DNA of 64,000 bases, from NCBI GenBank assembly GCA_036873135.1, contig JAPTYO010000005.1, positions 13,680,166 through 13,744,165 of the forward strand, in the 5' to 3' direction. This document shows, in pieces, positions 1 to 11,322 of the stretch (positions are counted from its first letter, which is position 1; the number at the start of each line of letters is the position of its first letter). A model generated the notes under the pieces. That model was not told where the DNA came from, did no database searches, and saw nothing but the letters and a program-made list of their open reading frames with translations. Position numbers and translations under genes: made by a program. The DNA is from Clarkia xantiana subsp. parviflora. Lineage: Eukaryota; Streptophyta; Magnoliopsida; Myrtales; Onagraceae.

Positions 1-212
1 AGGGACGGCCGTCCGGGGTTTGCCCGCCATGGAGGAGTCGTCGTCGTCCCGGAAATCGTCACACCGGAGGTCGTCGAGGTCGTACGTGTCGATGTCGTCC
101 GGTGTCGATCGTCCGCATCTGGTGTCAGGGTCGTCCAGTGGAAGTTCGTTTGCCCGTGTCCGTCCGTGACGAGCTGAAGTCGTCCAAGATTGGGTCATCC
201 GATGCTCCGAGA

Positions 213-277
213 TTGAGGTCGTCCAAATCTCCAAAGTTGAGGTCGTCCAAATCTCCAAAGTTGAGGTCGTCCGAAGC
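213..277. repeat. 24-bp tandem repeat, about 2.7 copies
   Basis: Two exact copies of a 24-bp unit beginning TTGAGGTCGTCC start at 213 and 237, and a partial third copy starts at 261. The wider stretch 1-310 is GC-rich and repeats the motif GGTCGTCC loosely. A small open frame (102-314, serine-rich) runs through it, but its composition is simply that of the repeat and I do not call it a gene. Confidence 0.75.
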
Positions 278-448
278 TTGTCGGATTGCCCGGGCCACCA
301 AGACATTCGTATAGTAAGTATCTCTATGTACCCCTTTTATTCGCTTTCGATTGGTAATTTGATGATATAAATTGATGCCTTTATCATGCTATGTATGTAA
401 CATGTATAGTTGTATGCTTGAAATTTAATGTATTAGCACCCTTATGAG

Positions 449-1307
449 CAGTGTTATCAGAACCGGACTGGCGGTCCGACCGGGTTCGAATCGGAACCGG
501 ATCCTCCAGCGGTCTGGTTCGTGCAAATCTGGAGGATGTAAGCTAACCTAGTTCGATAGCCTGCTTTTTTGGTGAACCGTCCGGTTTTGAGAGAACCGGG
601 CGGTACGACGGCCCGCCGGTTCAACATTAAAAAAAAACAAAACCCTAAATTCTAATGTGCAGCCGCCAGGAGACCATCTTTTAGACAAGGATCTCGTCCT
701 TCGCCGGAGACAAGGATCTCGTCCTTCACGGGAGAGATTTGTCTCTCAGCCGGAGATCTCTGCATCGGGACTCAAAATCAGAGATCTTAGCGCCCTCGTC
801 GTCAGGATCCAGATAAGGAGCGAGAACAGAACCTGTGAGCGTTCCATATCGGAGAGCTTCATCGGCCGATCTCCTTCCCTTCAAGATCTCCTTCTCCAAC
901 CCATTCTTCCCTTCCAGATCTCCTTCTCCTGCAATGGCAGCTCGAAGAACTCCTTCTTCACGCTCTGCACCCACAGAATCCGCTCCACCGGGTTTATGGG
1001 AAGAAGAAGGAATAAAAGGGGGAGTGATGGGGGATGGGAGGTATGGGTAAAATAATGGAAGAAGAGAGAGCAGATAGAGGGGACGTGGAGGTGTGGGGAT
1101 GAGAAGAAGAGATATAGTCATTTAGGGGAAGATGATAGAATGGGACAGGGATTTAGCCATTTAGGGGAAGATGATGGGATGGGAAAGAGACGACTGAGGA
1201 CATAGAGAGGAAAAGCGGACGGACCAGGTTCGAACCGGGTTCGGACCGACGAACCAGGAACCGGCACCCTCACCGGTTCGGTGTCCGGTCTGGTTCTGAT
1301 AACACTA
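449..1307. mobile_element. hAT-like non-autonomous DNA transposon (859 bp)
   Basis: The left end reads CAGTGTTATCAGAACCGG and the right end is its inverted counterpart, CTGGTTCTGATAACACTA. The flanking octamers CTTATGAG (441-448) and CCTATGAG (1308-1315) differ at one base and look like an 8-bp target duplication. CAGTG termini with 8-bp duplications are typical of hAT elements. No transposase is encoded. The interior (about 620-1055) is richer in GC than the flanks and looks like the start of a gene: an AAACCCTAAAT stretch, then short open frames in both orientations. That may be a captured host fragment. A MULE origin is less likely because the duplication is 8 rather than 9 bp. Confidence 0.7.
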
Positions 1308-1687
1308 CCTATGAGTGATTTTCAATTGGGTTGCCTAATAGTCACAACTTCCAATGTATAGTCATAATTTTGAATATATGCCTGTACATGATTGGTTACT
1401 CTCGAACCATTGATAAAGTTGTGAGGACTATGCTGCCGATCAAAAGTTTGCCAAGAGATACATACATTTATATAATAGGTTGATAAGATAAATCTATTGT
1501 TATGTGCCTTAGCAAATGTTTGTTTTGATGTTATATCGTGTAGGTTCAGAGTAACATTTACTCTTCGAGCTAAATTCAAAATTTGATCGCTTCGGAGGGA
1601 GAAGGGACCGTTTGCTCGATTTCTTGATCGAAGCGACATCATAAACCTTCCTAGCTTTACATTGACATCTTACTATATAGTAAGATC
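1308..1687. other. No gene seen; possible leader of the antisense ORF of element I
   Basis: AT-rich sequence without a convincing reading frame. It lies directly upstream of the antisense ORF and could contain its promoter or 5' UTR, but no clear TATA box or other motif was recognised. The second LTR expected for element I is not found here, so the element probably continues left of the window. Confidence 0.3.
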
Positions 1688-4152
1688 ATGGGTGAGTCTT
1701 CGTCTCCTAATAACTTTTTATTTCCACCCGATTTGAAGCGAAACCGACTTGCTAGGGTGAATTATGAAGAAGTCGTTGAACTTTTGAATGTTGATGGTAC
1801 TCTTATATGTTGAAACCCAATTGTAGTCAAAAGCCCCCGAGGTGAAGAACCTATCACAAAACCTCGTGAAGGAGAATATGTTCTCTACTTGCACAAATTC
1901 ATGCAGGCCTTCGTTTTCCTTATTGTTCTGAGTTGCTAGTGGCATGATCTCATTATGGGGTAGCTCTTACTCAGTCGACTCCTCATGCCATTAGGATGTG
2001 GGTAGCCTTTTGCATACTTTGTGCGACTCATTCCTAGAAATATTCGTTGAACTTGTTCCGAGTCTTTTACAAATTCACTACCCATAATAATAGTAGGGTA
2101 GGAACAATATCTGGTCATCTTCCAACATTCACGAAAGTTGAACACAGAGATGAAAGCTCCCCCATTTCATGGACTTCGGGTGAATTACTCGTACTTAAGC
2201 ATGCGAATGACAATGCGAAGTGGAAGGAATACTATTTTCTTTGTGAGGACAGGTGGTGTGCCTTGGAAACCTCGACCTCTTCTTAAGGAAGATTTGCCTC
2301 TTTATCATGAGTTGTCCTCAGCGGATAAGAAGACTTTGCCTTTTATCCATGCCTTTCATATTTATCTTGATTTTACTCCCTATGATTCCCAATTAACTGA
2401 TGAAGCCTCTTTATCTAGAGCGGGCATTCGGGTTCTATTGCCCACTTCTTCGGTATGACCTCTATTACTCTAATCCATCCTTGTTTTTTGCGTAGGAGGA
2501 ATTTCTGATGATTTCATACCGCGGGAGGTTACTAGGAAGAAACGTACGTCGAAGTCTATTGCTGAGAAGGAAAGACCCGAAAGTTGTTACATAGAAGCCC
2601 TCACGAGTACCTACTAGTTGTACCTCTTTCGGTCCTAAATTGAAGAATGACCGCTTCTCTCAACATGAAGATTCTTCTTACAAACCTTCTAGTGGTAATA
2701 ATATACTTTAATATTTCTTGTCTAGGTTTGTATTTTTCATTCTATTATTCTCTAAGAATAGTTTCCTCTCACGATTTTGATTTTCCATCGCAGGTTCCAA
2801 AAAAAAGTGGGCACTACATTGGATAAAGGAAAAGATGCTGCCCTCACTAAGGCAACCACTTCCATGGACAAGGGAAAAGCCATTGCTTCATTTAGGTCAA
2901 TCACCACCTTGGACAAAGAGAAGGGTATTGTTTCTTTGAAGAACAACTCACAGATATCCACAGTGAGGTCCAAGGAATTAAGGAAAAGTCCTAAGAAGAT
3001 AAAGGAAAGGGAAGGAAATCCCTAATCAGCTCAGAGTGCCACTGTACCCGCATCGGAAGATCCTTTAGGTTTCTTTGGTCGAGCCTTTGACTTTGAGGAA
3101 TTCCTATTCGATAAGGAGGGTTATCGGAGTAGATCAAAGCGTATGCATGAGAGATGGAATCCAACCCTCTAAAGGAGTTACCTTTCTTCCAAGGTCATTC
3201 AATGCTCGAACCTGAGGTGGGACTACATCTTTTGAATGCCATGGTCCCTCCTGGCGATTGCATTCGTTTGGATTTGAGGCCTTCAACTGTCCAAAGTGTG
3301 CTGAGAGATCAGATGGCTCGTCTTGCTCAAGTATAATACTATATGTTACATTTTAGCTTTATCAGGCCTCTTTGATGCTTTTAACTTCTTCTTCGTTTAC
3401 CTTTTCCTTAGGTCGTAGCTATGGAGAAGAATTTGGCGTACATGCCCACTGTGATGTTCTTGAAGCTTGCCGATCTTTGCGATAAAGCTTCCAAGGCTCC
3501 CGTGGAATTTCCCGGAGAAACATCTAGAGCACTAGAGCAGGAAGTTGTCGGTTTGAAGGAAGAGATAAAAAAATATGGAATCCAATATCGAGCAATAAGC
3601 GGAGGCGTCCCGTATTTCTTTGGAGGAAGCCATTCAGGAGCGGGACAATGCCCTTAAGGTGCGCGGTGAACTAAATGAAAGCTCTGAGGCTCGAATTTCA
3701 TCTTTGCAAGTGAGGATAGCTACCCTAGAAGATTTGATGGCGGGAGCTAATGCAGAGATAGCTTCTTTTAAGGCGAAGGATGTTGATATCAAGTCTGAGG
3801 CTATCACGAAATATATGATCTCAGAGGCATTTCACATGAATGCTAAGAGTCATGCGAAGAATATGATCACAGGAGCCATTGGAAGGTTTCTGAACAATTA
3901 CATGAGATGGATCCTCACTTCCCTTTCGAGAAAGTCCCCGAGATTCATAAATATGCTATGTGGCGCCTTCGTGATATTGGAGCCATTGCTGCCTCCTCGT
4001 CGAGTGAAGAATACTCTCAGGCTTCTAAAAGGGTGAACGGCTCTACTTCTGTTACACCATCTTGAGACGATTCCGCCCCTGATGTGAATCCACCAGCTGA
4101 TCAGTCGGACCGAGACGAAGAGACCGACGAAGAGGTCCAAATCGTGGATTAG
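1688..4152 (+). pseudogene. Antisense intron-containing ORF of gypsy element I (Transposase_28-like)
   Basis: The coding-like stretch begins at ATG 1688 (MGESSSPNN...). Pieces lie at about 1688-1940, 2047-2452, 2780-3025, 3154-3330 and 3412-4150. Recognisable parts are a segment with LFRVFYKF and KWKEYYFL, a PEVGLHLLNAMVPPGD segment, and a charged, coiled-coil-like tail (about 3520-3800). These resemble, from memory, the plant 'putative gypsy-type transposon' family (Pfam Transposase_28). Candidate introns are 2453-2495 (GT..AG, only 43 bp), one with donor near 2696 and acceptor near 2792, and 3331-3411 (81 bp). Stops such as the TGA near 1813 and several frame changes show decay. Orientation is opposite to gag-pol. 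The product's function is unknown. The same layout recurs at 21180-23769. Confidence 0.6.
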
Positions 4153-4589
4153 AGTTGATGACTCCTCTTCACATCGAACGTCTATCCACCCGCTCCTCTA
4201 TTATATATGCATTTTAGCTATCTCTTTTGTCACCTATGCAAGGTGTAAGACTATCTTTATTTTATGTTTAGTTATGGTATGAGACCATTGTCTTCGACTT
4301 GTCATCGAAGTAGTAGTTAAGTAAAATATGTCCTGTTTCGTAGTACTTTTATTTTTGAATGACTACTATAGTTATGTTATATTGATGCAATATGAATGAA
4401 TGCCAATACTTTACCTTACTTCCCTTTTACCTAAAGAGTGTAAATAAGATTTTCTCACCCAGTGGCGATCCGTGACTCATCTGACGGAATCATTTTGTAA
4501 TGATGTATGAATGATAGTCCCCTTTTGGCGGAACCCTTTAAGATCAATTTACCTTGATATTATTCACTTGGAACGGTAGTCTCTATGGA
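4153..4589. other. No gene; spacer between the antisense ORF and the tandem array
   Basis: AT-rich sequence after the antisense ORF (possibly its 3' UTR). The first degenerate copies of the adjacent array appear near its right end. No open frame of interest. Confidence 0.4.
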
Positions 4590-5530
4590 CGATAGATTAT
4601 GAGAAGTGGCTTATCCGCTAACCTTTTTACCACTCTTTCGGAGTTTTTATGGATGATCGTTTCCTTGTATGATCGACTATGAAGGGTAGTCCGACTACCA
4701 ACCTTTTATTTCCCTTACTTGGAAAATTTATAGACGATCGCCTCTTTGTACGATCGGCTATCGAGGGTGATTTTTCTACCAACCCTTCATTTTAGTCACT
4801 TGGAGTGTTTATGAACGATCGTTTCTTTGTACGATCGACTATGGAGGATAGTTAGTCTACCGACCCTTTATTTTACTCACTTGGAGTGTTTATAGAGGAT
4901 AGCCTCTTTGAACGATCGACTATGGGGATGATTTTTCTACCGACCCTTTATTTTACTCACTTGGATTGTTTATGGACGATCGTCTCTTTGTACGATCGAC
5001 TATGGAGGGTGGTTTGTCTACCAACCCTTTATTTTACTCACTTGGAGTTTTGTGGTCGATCGTCGCTTCGTACGACCGACTATGGAGGGTGGTTTGTCTA
5101 CCAACCCTTTATTTTACTCACTTGGAGTGTTTTATTGACGATCGTCTCTTTGTACAATCGACTATGGTGGGTGGTTTGTCTACCAAGACTTTATTTTACT
5201 TACTTGGAGTTTTGTGGTCGATCGTCGCTTCGTACGACCAGCTATGGAGGGTGGTCTATCTACCGACCCTTTATTTTACTCACTTGAGTTTTTATGGACG
5301 ATCGTCTCTTTGTACAATCTATTATGGAAGGTGGTTTGTCTACCGACCCTTTATTTTACTCACATGGAGTTTTGTGGTCGATCGTCGCTTCATACGACCG
5401 ACTATGGAGGGTGGTTTGTCTACCAAATCTTTATTTTACTCACTTAGAGTGTTTATGGACGATAGTCTCTTTGTACGATCGACTATGGTGGGTGGTTTGT
5501 CTACCGACGCTTCATTTTACTCATTATATA
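4590..5530. repeat. Tandem array, period about 80 bp, about 11 copies
   Basis: The motif (T)ACGATCGACTATGG recurs near 4668, 4750, 4829, 4912, 4991, 5069, 5153, 5232, 5311, 5393 and 5474. Each copy is followed by a GGTGGTTTGTCTACC-type segment and TTTATTTTACTCACTTGGAG. Copies diverge toward the left edge. The long overlapping open frames across the array come from the repeat period and are not genes. Tandem arrays near the 3' end of the internal region are common in Tat-type gypsy elements, and this one lies between integrase and the antisense ORF. Confidence 0.85.
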
Positions 5531-5609
5531 ATAAGATTCATACATAGGCATAACATATATTTATTGAGATTGGCATAAATACTTATTCTTCACAACATAC
5601 TATCATGCA

Positions 5610-6870
5610 TTCATGCATAAAACTTCCTAAGATGTTCACCACTAAAAGTGTTAGTGGATATCTTTCCTTCAGAGTCCACCAACCTATAAGCGTTCACTGC
5701 TGGAATGGCTGCGATCTTGTAAGGACCCTCCCATTTAGGTGATAATTTTTTCAATTTTTTTTATGAGAGAATTCATTCCTTCTCTATACCATCTCCCCCA
5801 AGAAAAATTGGCGGGTCTTGACCCGAAGATTGTAATACCGTGCAATGGCCAACCTCATTTTTGCCTGAGCTTCCTCCGCTTGAAGGCGTTTTTGTTCCAA
5901 CATGTTCAAGTCGAGACGTCTTGCCTCTTCATTTTTATTGTCTTTAAATTGGATAACACGATGTGAAGGTACCGCAACATCTACAGGAGCTACTGCCTCT
6001 GTTCCATACACCAAGCTAAAAGGTGTTTCGTCTGTGGATGTTTTAGGTGTAGTTTTGATCGCCTAGAGGACATTTTCTAACTCATATACCCAATTTCCTT
6101 TTAATGAGACAAGCCTTTACTTCAGTCTTTCTAAGATAATTTTTCTCGCAGACTCTACTTGTCCATTTCTTTGTGCATGACGAACGGATGCGAAACGATG
6201 CTCAATATTCAGTTGTTCACAATAACATGCTATTGACAATCCTGAGAATTGGGGGCCATTGTCACTGATGAGGACCCTTGGCACTCTGTATCGCGAGATG
6301 ATGCGTGATTTGAGAAACTTCAACACATGAAATTATGTTGTTCTTGCCAACGCTTTTGCTTCGATCCATTTGGAGAAATAATCAATAGAAACGATAATGA
6401 CTGTTCGTTGCCCTTTGGATTTGGGTAGTGGCCCTATTAAGTCAATCCCCCACTGAGCGAACGGCCAGGCACTAGGAATGGTTGTTAACGGTGCCGCCAG
6501 AGCCGTAATCTTTCTCGAATACAATTTACATGGTTCACATGCTTGAACCATAGTTGTGGTCTCCTTGTTCATAGTTGGCCAACAATATCCTTGATTAAGG
6601 ACTTTTCGAATTATGGAATTCGCACCTTCATGGAAAGTCGCATACCCTTTATGTAATTCTCGAAGGATTTATTCGGATTCTGGATAAGTCACGCATCTCA
6701 AATAGGGAGTGGAGTACCCTTTCTTGTATAATAATCCATCCACAATGATGTAATTGGTGGCTAATCGTTGAATTCTTGTAGCCTCCACTTTCTCTTGAGG
6801 AAGGGTTCCGTCCGACAAGTATTGAAAAATCGGAGTCATCAATGTAGGTGTAGAATCTACCAACATTAAT
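5610..6870 (-). pseudogene. Integrase region of gypsy element I
   Basis: Translated on the minus strand in several frames. An HHCC-type region is represented by a fragment with VQACEPCKLYSR (about 6500-6570). The catalytic core shows WGIDLIGPLPKSKG (first Asp), ISDNGPQFSG (second Asp) and RNGQVESARK (Glu) around 6190-6450. The C-terminal part has MVYGTEAVAPVDV and RLAIARYYNLRVK, the usual end of gypsy integrases. The ending near 5610-5640 resembles the LSPKWEGPYKI...HLKKF tail seen at 24524. Several stops and frameshifts break it. In an active element it would insert the cDNA. Confidence 0.8.
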
Positions 6871-6901
6871 CTATTTGATCAATTTTAGAAATAATGACCC
6901 T

Positions 6902-7678
6902 CTAAAGAAATTGCACCTCCTTTGCTATTGGGGCTCCCAAGGCGAATTTACTCAACACATCCTCCTCTTGATTTTGTTCCCTTGGAACAGCCTCTATGTC
7001 GAAGCTCTTGAATTTCTCCACCAACATCTTGACTTCATGGAGATATTTTTGCATCTTCTCTGATCTTGTAACATAGTTTCCCTTCCCTTGATTCACAACC
7101 AATTGGGTATCACATTTTACACGGATGTGTTCCACCCCGATTCCCCTTGCTATGCGAAATCCCGTGATGAGTGCTTCATACTCCGATTCATTATTAGTGG
7201 CTCTAAAAGTTAAAGCCAGATCATAACGCAAAGGTATTCCCTCATTGGGAGGAATCATCAGAAGTCCTGCTCCCGAGCTTTCAGCACTAGATGAACCATC
7301 GGTGTACATGTTCCATATCGAACTTGGATCGTCAATAGGTTGTTCCTCACCCTCCCCCATTTTGTAAGGCGTTTCACCTTCTAGAATAGGACCCTTGGAC
7401 TCAAAAAGGAAATCCGCCAAGGCTTGACCCTTAATTGCTGTCCGAGGTGCAAAGTGAATGCGGAATTCAGTTAACTCGACTACCCGTTTGATCATTCTTC
7501 CTAATGCATCAGGCCTTTGCAAGAAATGTTTAAGTGGCTGGTTAGTGAGTACGGTTATTTCATGTGCATGAAAGTAAGGCCGTAATTTTCTTGCTGCTAG
7601 TATCAATGTGTAAAGATACTTCACAATCGCTGGATATTTTATTTCACACTTTGACAAAGTCTTGCTTACAAAATACAC
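6902..7678 (-). pseudogene. RNase H regions of gypsy element I (RT-linked RNase H plus second RNase H)
   Basis: This 258-codon frame is the longest intact piece of the element I polyprotein. It starts at the end of the RT-associated RNase H (YFVSKTLS, YLYTLILAARKLRPYF, VLTNQPLKH). After the FAPRTAIKGQALADFL linker it enters a second RNase H (MYTDGSSSAESSGAG, then RATNNESEYEALITG and VKCDTQLVVNQ), typical of the Tat lineage. The catalytic Asp of TDGSS and the Glu of NESEYEA are present. It is fused in the original polyprotein to RT upstream (higher coordinates) and integrase downstream. It is broken only at its borders. Confidence 0.85.
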
Positions 7679-7825
7679 GGGAAGTTAGACACCATCCTCT
7701 TCCTTTATTAACACAGAACTGACCGCAACATCACGTATTGATACATATAAATACAATTCTTCGCCTGTGGTGGGTTTCGCCAAAGGTGGGAGGGTGAGAA
7801 GATGTTCTTTGAGTTGTTGAAATGC

Positions 7826-9068
7826 CTATTCGCATCGGTCCTTCCACTCGAATTTCTTGTTTGCCCGCAACATTTCATAAAATGGCAAAGATATTTCTCC
7901 TATTTTGGATAGGAATCTGTTCAGCGATGTCAATCTTCCGTTGAGGCGTTGAACTTCTCTATGGAAAGTGGGTGAGTGCATCTCTTCTATAGATTGCATT
8001 TTTTCATGATTCACCTCAATTTCCCATTGGCTCACCATGAAGCCCAAGAACTTTCCCGACTGCACCCAAATGCACATTTCACTGGATTCAATCGAACCTG
8101 ATGCAGGCACATCCTTTCGAATGTGGCAGCTAAGTCTTTTGCATGGTCTATACTCCTCCTTGATTTTACCAGCATTTCATCCACGTATGCTTCCATAGTC
8201 TTGCCGATAAAATCGCCAAAAAGCTTATTCATCATCCGCTGATTAGTTGCTCCGGCATTAAGAAGTCCGAATGGCATCACCTCATAGTGATAAATATCAT
8301 TGTCTGCATAAAAAGCTGTATGAGAAGCATCTTGGGGCGCTATCTTGATCTAATTGTAGCCCGAATAAGCTTCCATAAAGCTCATCAATTCATGCCCAGG
8401 GATAGCATCCACGAGTTGATTGATTCTAGGTAAGGGGAAGGCATCTTTTCGACATGCCTTATTTAAATCGGGAAAATCGACACACATACGCCACTTCCCA
8501 TTGGACTTCTGCACCAACACTGGGTTGGCTACCCATGATTTGAATCTAAGCTCTTTGACGAAGCCAGCATCCAGCAATTTGCCAACCTCTTGTCTAATGG
8601 CAATCTTCTTATCCTCTCCCATAGGCCTTCTCCTCTGCACGATTGGCCTTACTGCCGGTTGAGTCTTAGCTCATGAGAAATAACATCTGTGCTAATACCC
8701 GGTATTACGCTTGGAGACCAAGCAAACAATTCTTTGAATTCCCTCAGAAGTAAGATGAGAGCTTCTTCCTGCTCCTTGGAAAGGAGAGCACCAATGCGAA
8801 CGACCCTTTCTAGCCCATCCACCTCTATTTCTTTCAATTCTTCAATTGGAGACGGACGACCCTTTTCCTCTCTTGATTCAGTCTCCGTAACAATAGCCAT
8901 AGTTTCACCCATCAGCCTATGATATCGTTTTCTCAATGCTTTAACGTAACATTCTAGAAACCACGTGATCTCCCGGACTTCTCCCATACCATGCTTTGTA
9001 GAGAATCTCAATAATTGATGCGCTGTCGAAGGATCAATCATATATGGATTGATCGTCGTTCGTCCCAA
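7826..9068 (-). pseudogene. Reverse transcriptase of gypsy element I, altered catalytic motif
   Basis: Pieces in order on the minus strand: a PR-RT linker with LFAWSPSVIPGIS (8649-9068); RT with GFVKELRFKSWVANPVLV and WRMCVDFPDLNKAC (8350-8640); MPFGLLNAGAT..MM and the catalytic box YVDEML (8032-8280); KFLGFMVSQWEIEVN with LNGRLTSLNRF and ANKKFEW (7826-8110). The usual catalytic YVDD reads YVDE, so the second Asp is replaced by Glu. At least three frame changes split the domain. Together with the stops, the domain is expected to be inactive. Confidence 0.85.
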
Positions 9069-9099
9069 GATTCTGTTGTAGGCGCTAGGAGCATCTTCA

Positions 9100-9905
9100 A
9101 TTATGAATGATATTTACACCTCCAACATCTTTCTTCACGATCCCATGACAATATGAAGAAGGATAGATCCCAACGGATATGAAGTCAATCCCGCGAAGCC
9201 AATTAGTGGGCAATTAATCGGCTTGAGATCCGACTTGGTCTTGCCTAAGGCTGTTAAAGCCTCCAAAAACAAAATGTCTGAGGAGCATCCTCCGTCCACA
9301 AGAATCCTCTTCACATCACAATCCAAGATGTTGAGAGTAAGAACAAGTGCCTCATGTCCTCTTCTGATAAGGAAATGACCGACTTCTCCGACGATCGTGG
9401 ATGTTTTCTTGACAATGCAATGTCACTGGCTTGAGAAGCGTATACTTCCCTAGCATTACTCACTACCCCTCCGGATGCATAGCCGCCATGTATCATATTG
9501 ATGACCTTCTTATGTGGAGGATTGTCCTCCATTACCTTCTTCCTGTTATCTTTAGCCGAAGCAGGGGGAATAGGAGTTCGAGACATCTTTCGGGATCCTT
9601 CAAACTTTCGAAATGACCCTGCTGAATTAAATTTTCCACATCTTGTCTCAAACGAATGCAATTATCGGTATGGTGCCCCTTGCACTGCTGATATTCACAC
9701 CATTGGTCTGCATTGTTTCCCAATTGCACTCAAGCCTTCTTTAGTGGTGGCGGAGTGTCAAAACCCTTCCGTCTCATCTCATGCAAAAAAACCGAAAGCT
9801 CCCTATTCAAAGGAGTAAAACGCACTTCTTGAACTTTATCCGACCAATGTCGATTCTCCTCTATGCGTGGACCGCCGCAAGGACGATTCTCTGGAGCCAC
9901 CCATG
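9100..9905 (-). pseudogene. Gag zinc-knuckle end and aspartic protease of gypsy element I
   Basis: Minus strand. A knuckle-like segment WCEYQQCKGHHTDNCIRLR (9532-9729) ends Gag. A linker with VINMIHGGYASGG follows (9311-9661), then the retroviral-type aspartic protease ILVDGGCSSDILF with LIGFAGLTSYPLGS (9135-9326). The catalytic Asp of VDGG is present. Frames overlap by frameshift, so no continuous product exists. In an active copy the protease would cleave the polyprotein. Confidence 0.75.
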
Positions 9906-11289
9906 TTAATGGTTGACGTTGGTTTTGCGGGATAGCAAATTTATCCTTCTTTTTCTTGTTTGTTTCTTTGTTTTGCGGAATGACCTAGTCAGCTCCAGGT
10001 CCATATGAGACTTTACTCGAGTTGCCAGCTGCTCAAGTGTATAGACCGGTTTCAGAGTCATATTATCCTCCAATGCAGCACCTAGGCGTCCGAGATTCCT
10101 CTTAAATTCTCGAATAATCTCCCCCTTCGTCAAGTCTTCATCGATCTCAGCTAGGTTCTGATTGAAACGAGCATAATAATTCGTGAAGGTCTCATCATTT
10201 CCTTTTCGAACCTCATCAAACGAATTTGTACCTTTGAGTAGTTGCCGTGTTCCTAGGTTACGTTGCATGAACTTGGATTTCAAGTACTGCCACGAATGGA
10301 CCGAACCCTTAGGTAAGCCGAAAAACCCTTGTGAGGCTGCACCAGCTAAAGTGGTCAAAAATAAGAGAGCAGTATGATTCTCATCCTTATTTTGAACTAG
10401 TAGTGAAGCTTCATGCTGCTGTACATGCTCCACTAGATCCCCCTTCCCCATGTAACGAGGAATTTCTGCCGGAGAGATACCATCCGGAATTATGATATCC
10501 ACCAATTCTTGAGAGAATAGATGAGAAGCACGGTCCCTCAGTTTATGCATTATCATGACCCGAGATTCTTCCATCTTCTTGGTGATCAAAGCCTCAATCT
10601 GCTCAGCAGTTATCATCCCTCCTACTGGTTGAGTGGGAGCACGTGGAGGCAGGGGAGGCATAGCTGTACTCACGTTTTGACTCGCTGGAGGAGGAGGTGG
10701 ATACGGTTGGTATTGTAGTTGATACAGAGGAGGAAGAAGAGGAGGGACCTGTTGCTGAATAGGTGCCTCTCCTTCCGGTACTATAGGAGATGAAGATAAG
10801 GAGTGAATGGACTCTGAGGTGATGGTGGTGGAGGCATACCGCCTTGGGCTCTCATCGCCTCTGTATGCCAACAGTGCATCCAAAGAAGCCATAAGCTCTG
10901 GAGTTACAGGATAATTCCTGGGAGGACCACCTTGATGAGGCATCAGATAGGGAGGAACTCCATTGAGGGATGTCCATAAGAAGGAATTCCATGTGAAGGC
11001 ATTCCATATGAAGGCACTCCATATGGAAATCCGTAAGACGGAGCGGGACCACGTGGTGGCCTTTCACGAGCAGACGGTCCTCGCGCCAAAGGCGTTAACG
11101 CCTAAGAGGATAGATCTTCTTGAGCGTGCGATGGTCCATCTTGACGACCATCCAGACGAGATGGACGTTGGAGGATGGAGGATTTGCAGGGGCTACCGGC
11201 GGTCGGTTTGAATCGGTGGTATGATCTCTTCTTGAAGGTGGACGAGGTCCATTGGATGGAACACTCGTAGTTTGCCGACTAGCTGTCAT
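9906..11289 (-). pseudogene. Gag of gypsy element I
   Basis: The start is taken at ATG 11289, about 30 bp after the primer binding site (MTASRQTTSVPSNGPRPP). The frame is lost near 11095 and recovered in the 9906-10943 piece. That piece has a proline-rich part with VTPELMASLDALLAYR and then the Retrotrans_gag core (SWQYLKSKFMQRN, TFTNYYARFNQNLAEI, EIIREFKRNL). A short stretch around 10980-11040 is a degenerate repeat (MECLHMECLHMEF). This is the nucleocapsid precursor, now disrupted. Confidence 0.8.
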
Positions 11290-11322
11290 TGATCGGGTAA
11301 CAGTCCCACAGACGACGCCAAG

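Noticed and set aside
449..1307. Interpretation as a MULE or Pack-MULE
   Set aside because: The termini begin CAGTG and the duplication is 8 bp, which fits hAT better; MULEs usually show 9 bp and long terminal repeats.
4590..5530. Regularly spaced repeats suggesting a CRISPR array
   Set aside because: Units are contiguous without unique spacers, diverge gradually, and the context is a plant retroelement.
4886..5578. Four overlapping open frames rich in Leu/Phe/Val (up to 193 codons) that could look like membrane proteins
   Set aside because: They repeat with the 80-bp array in all three frames; the frames exist because the unit lacks stops, not because of coding selection.
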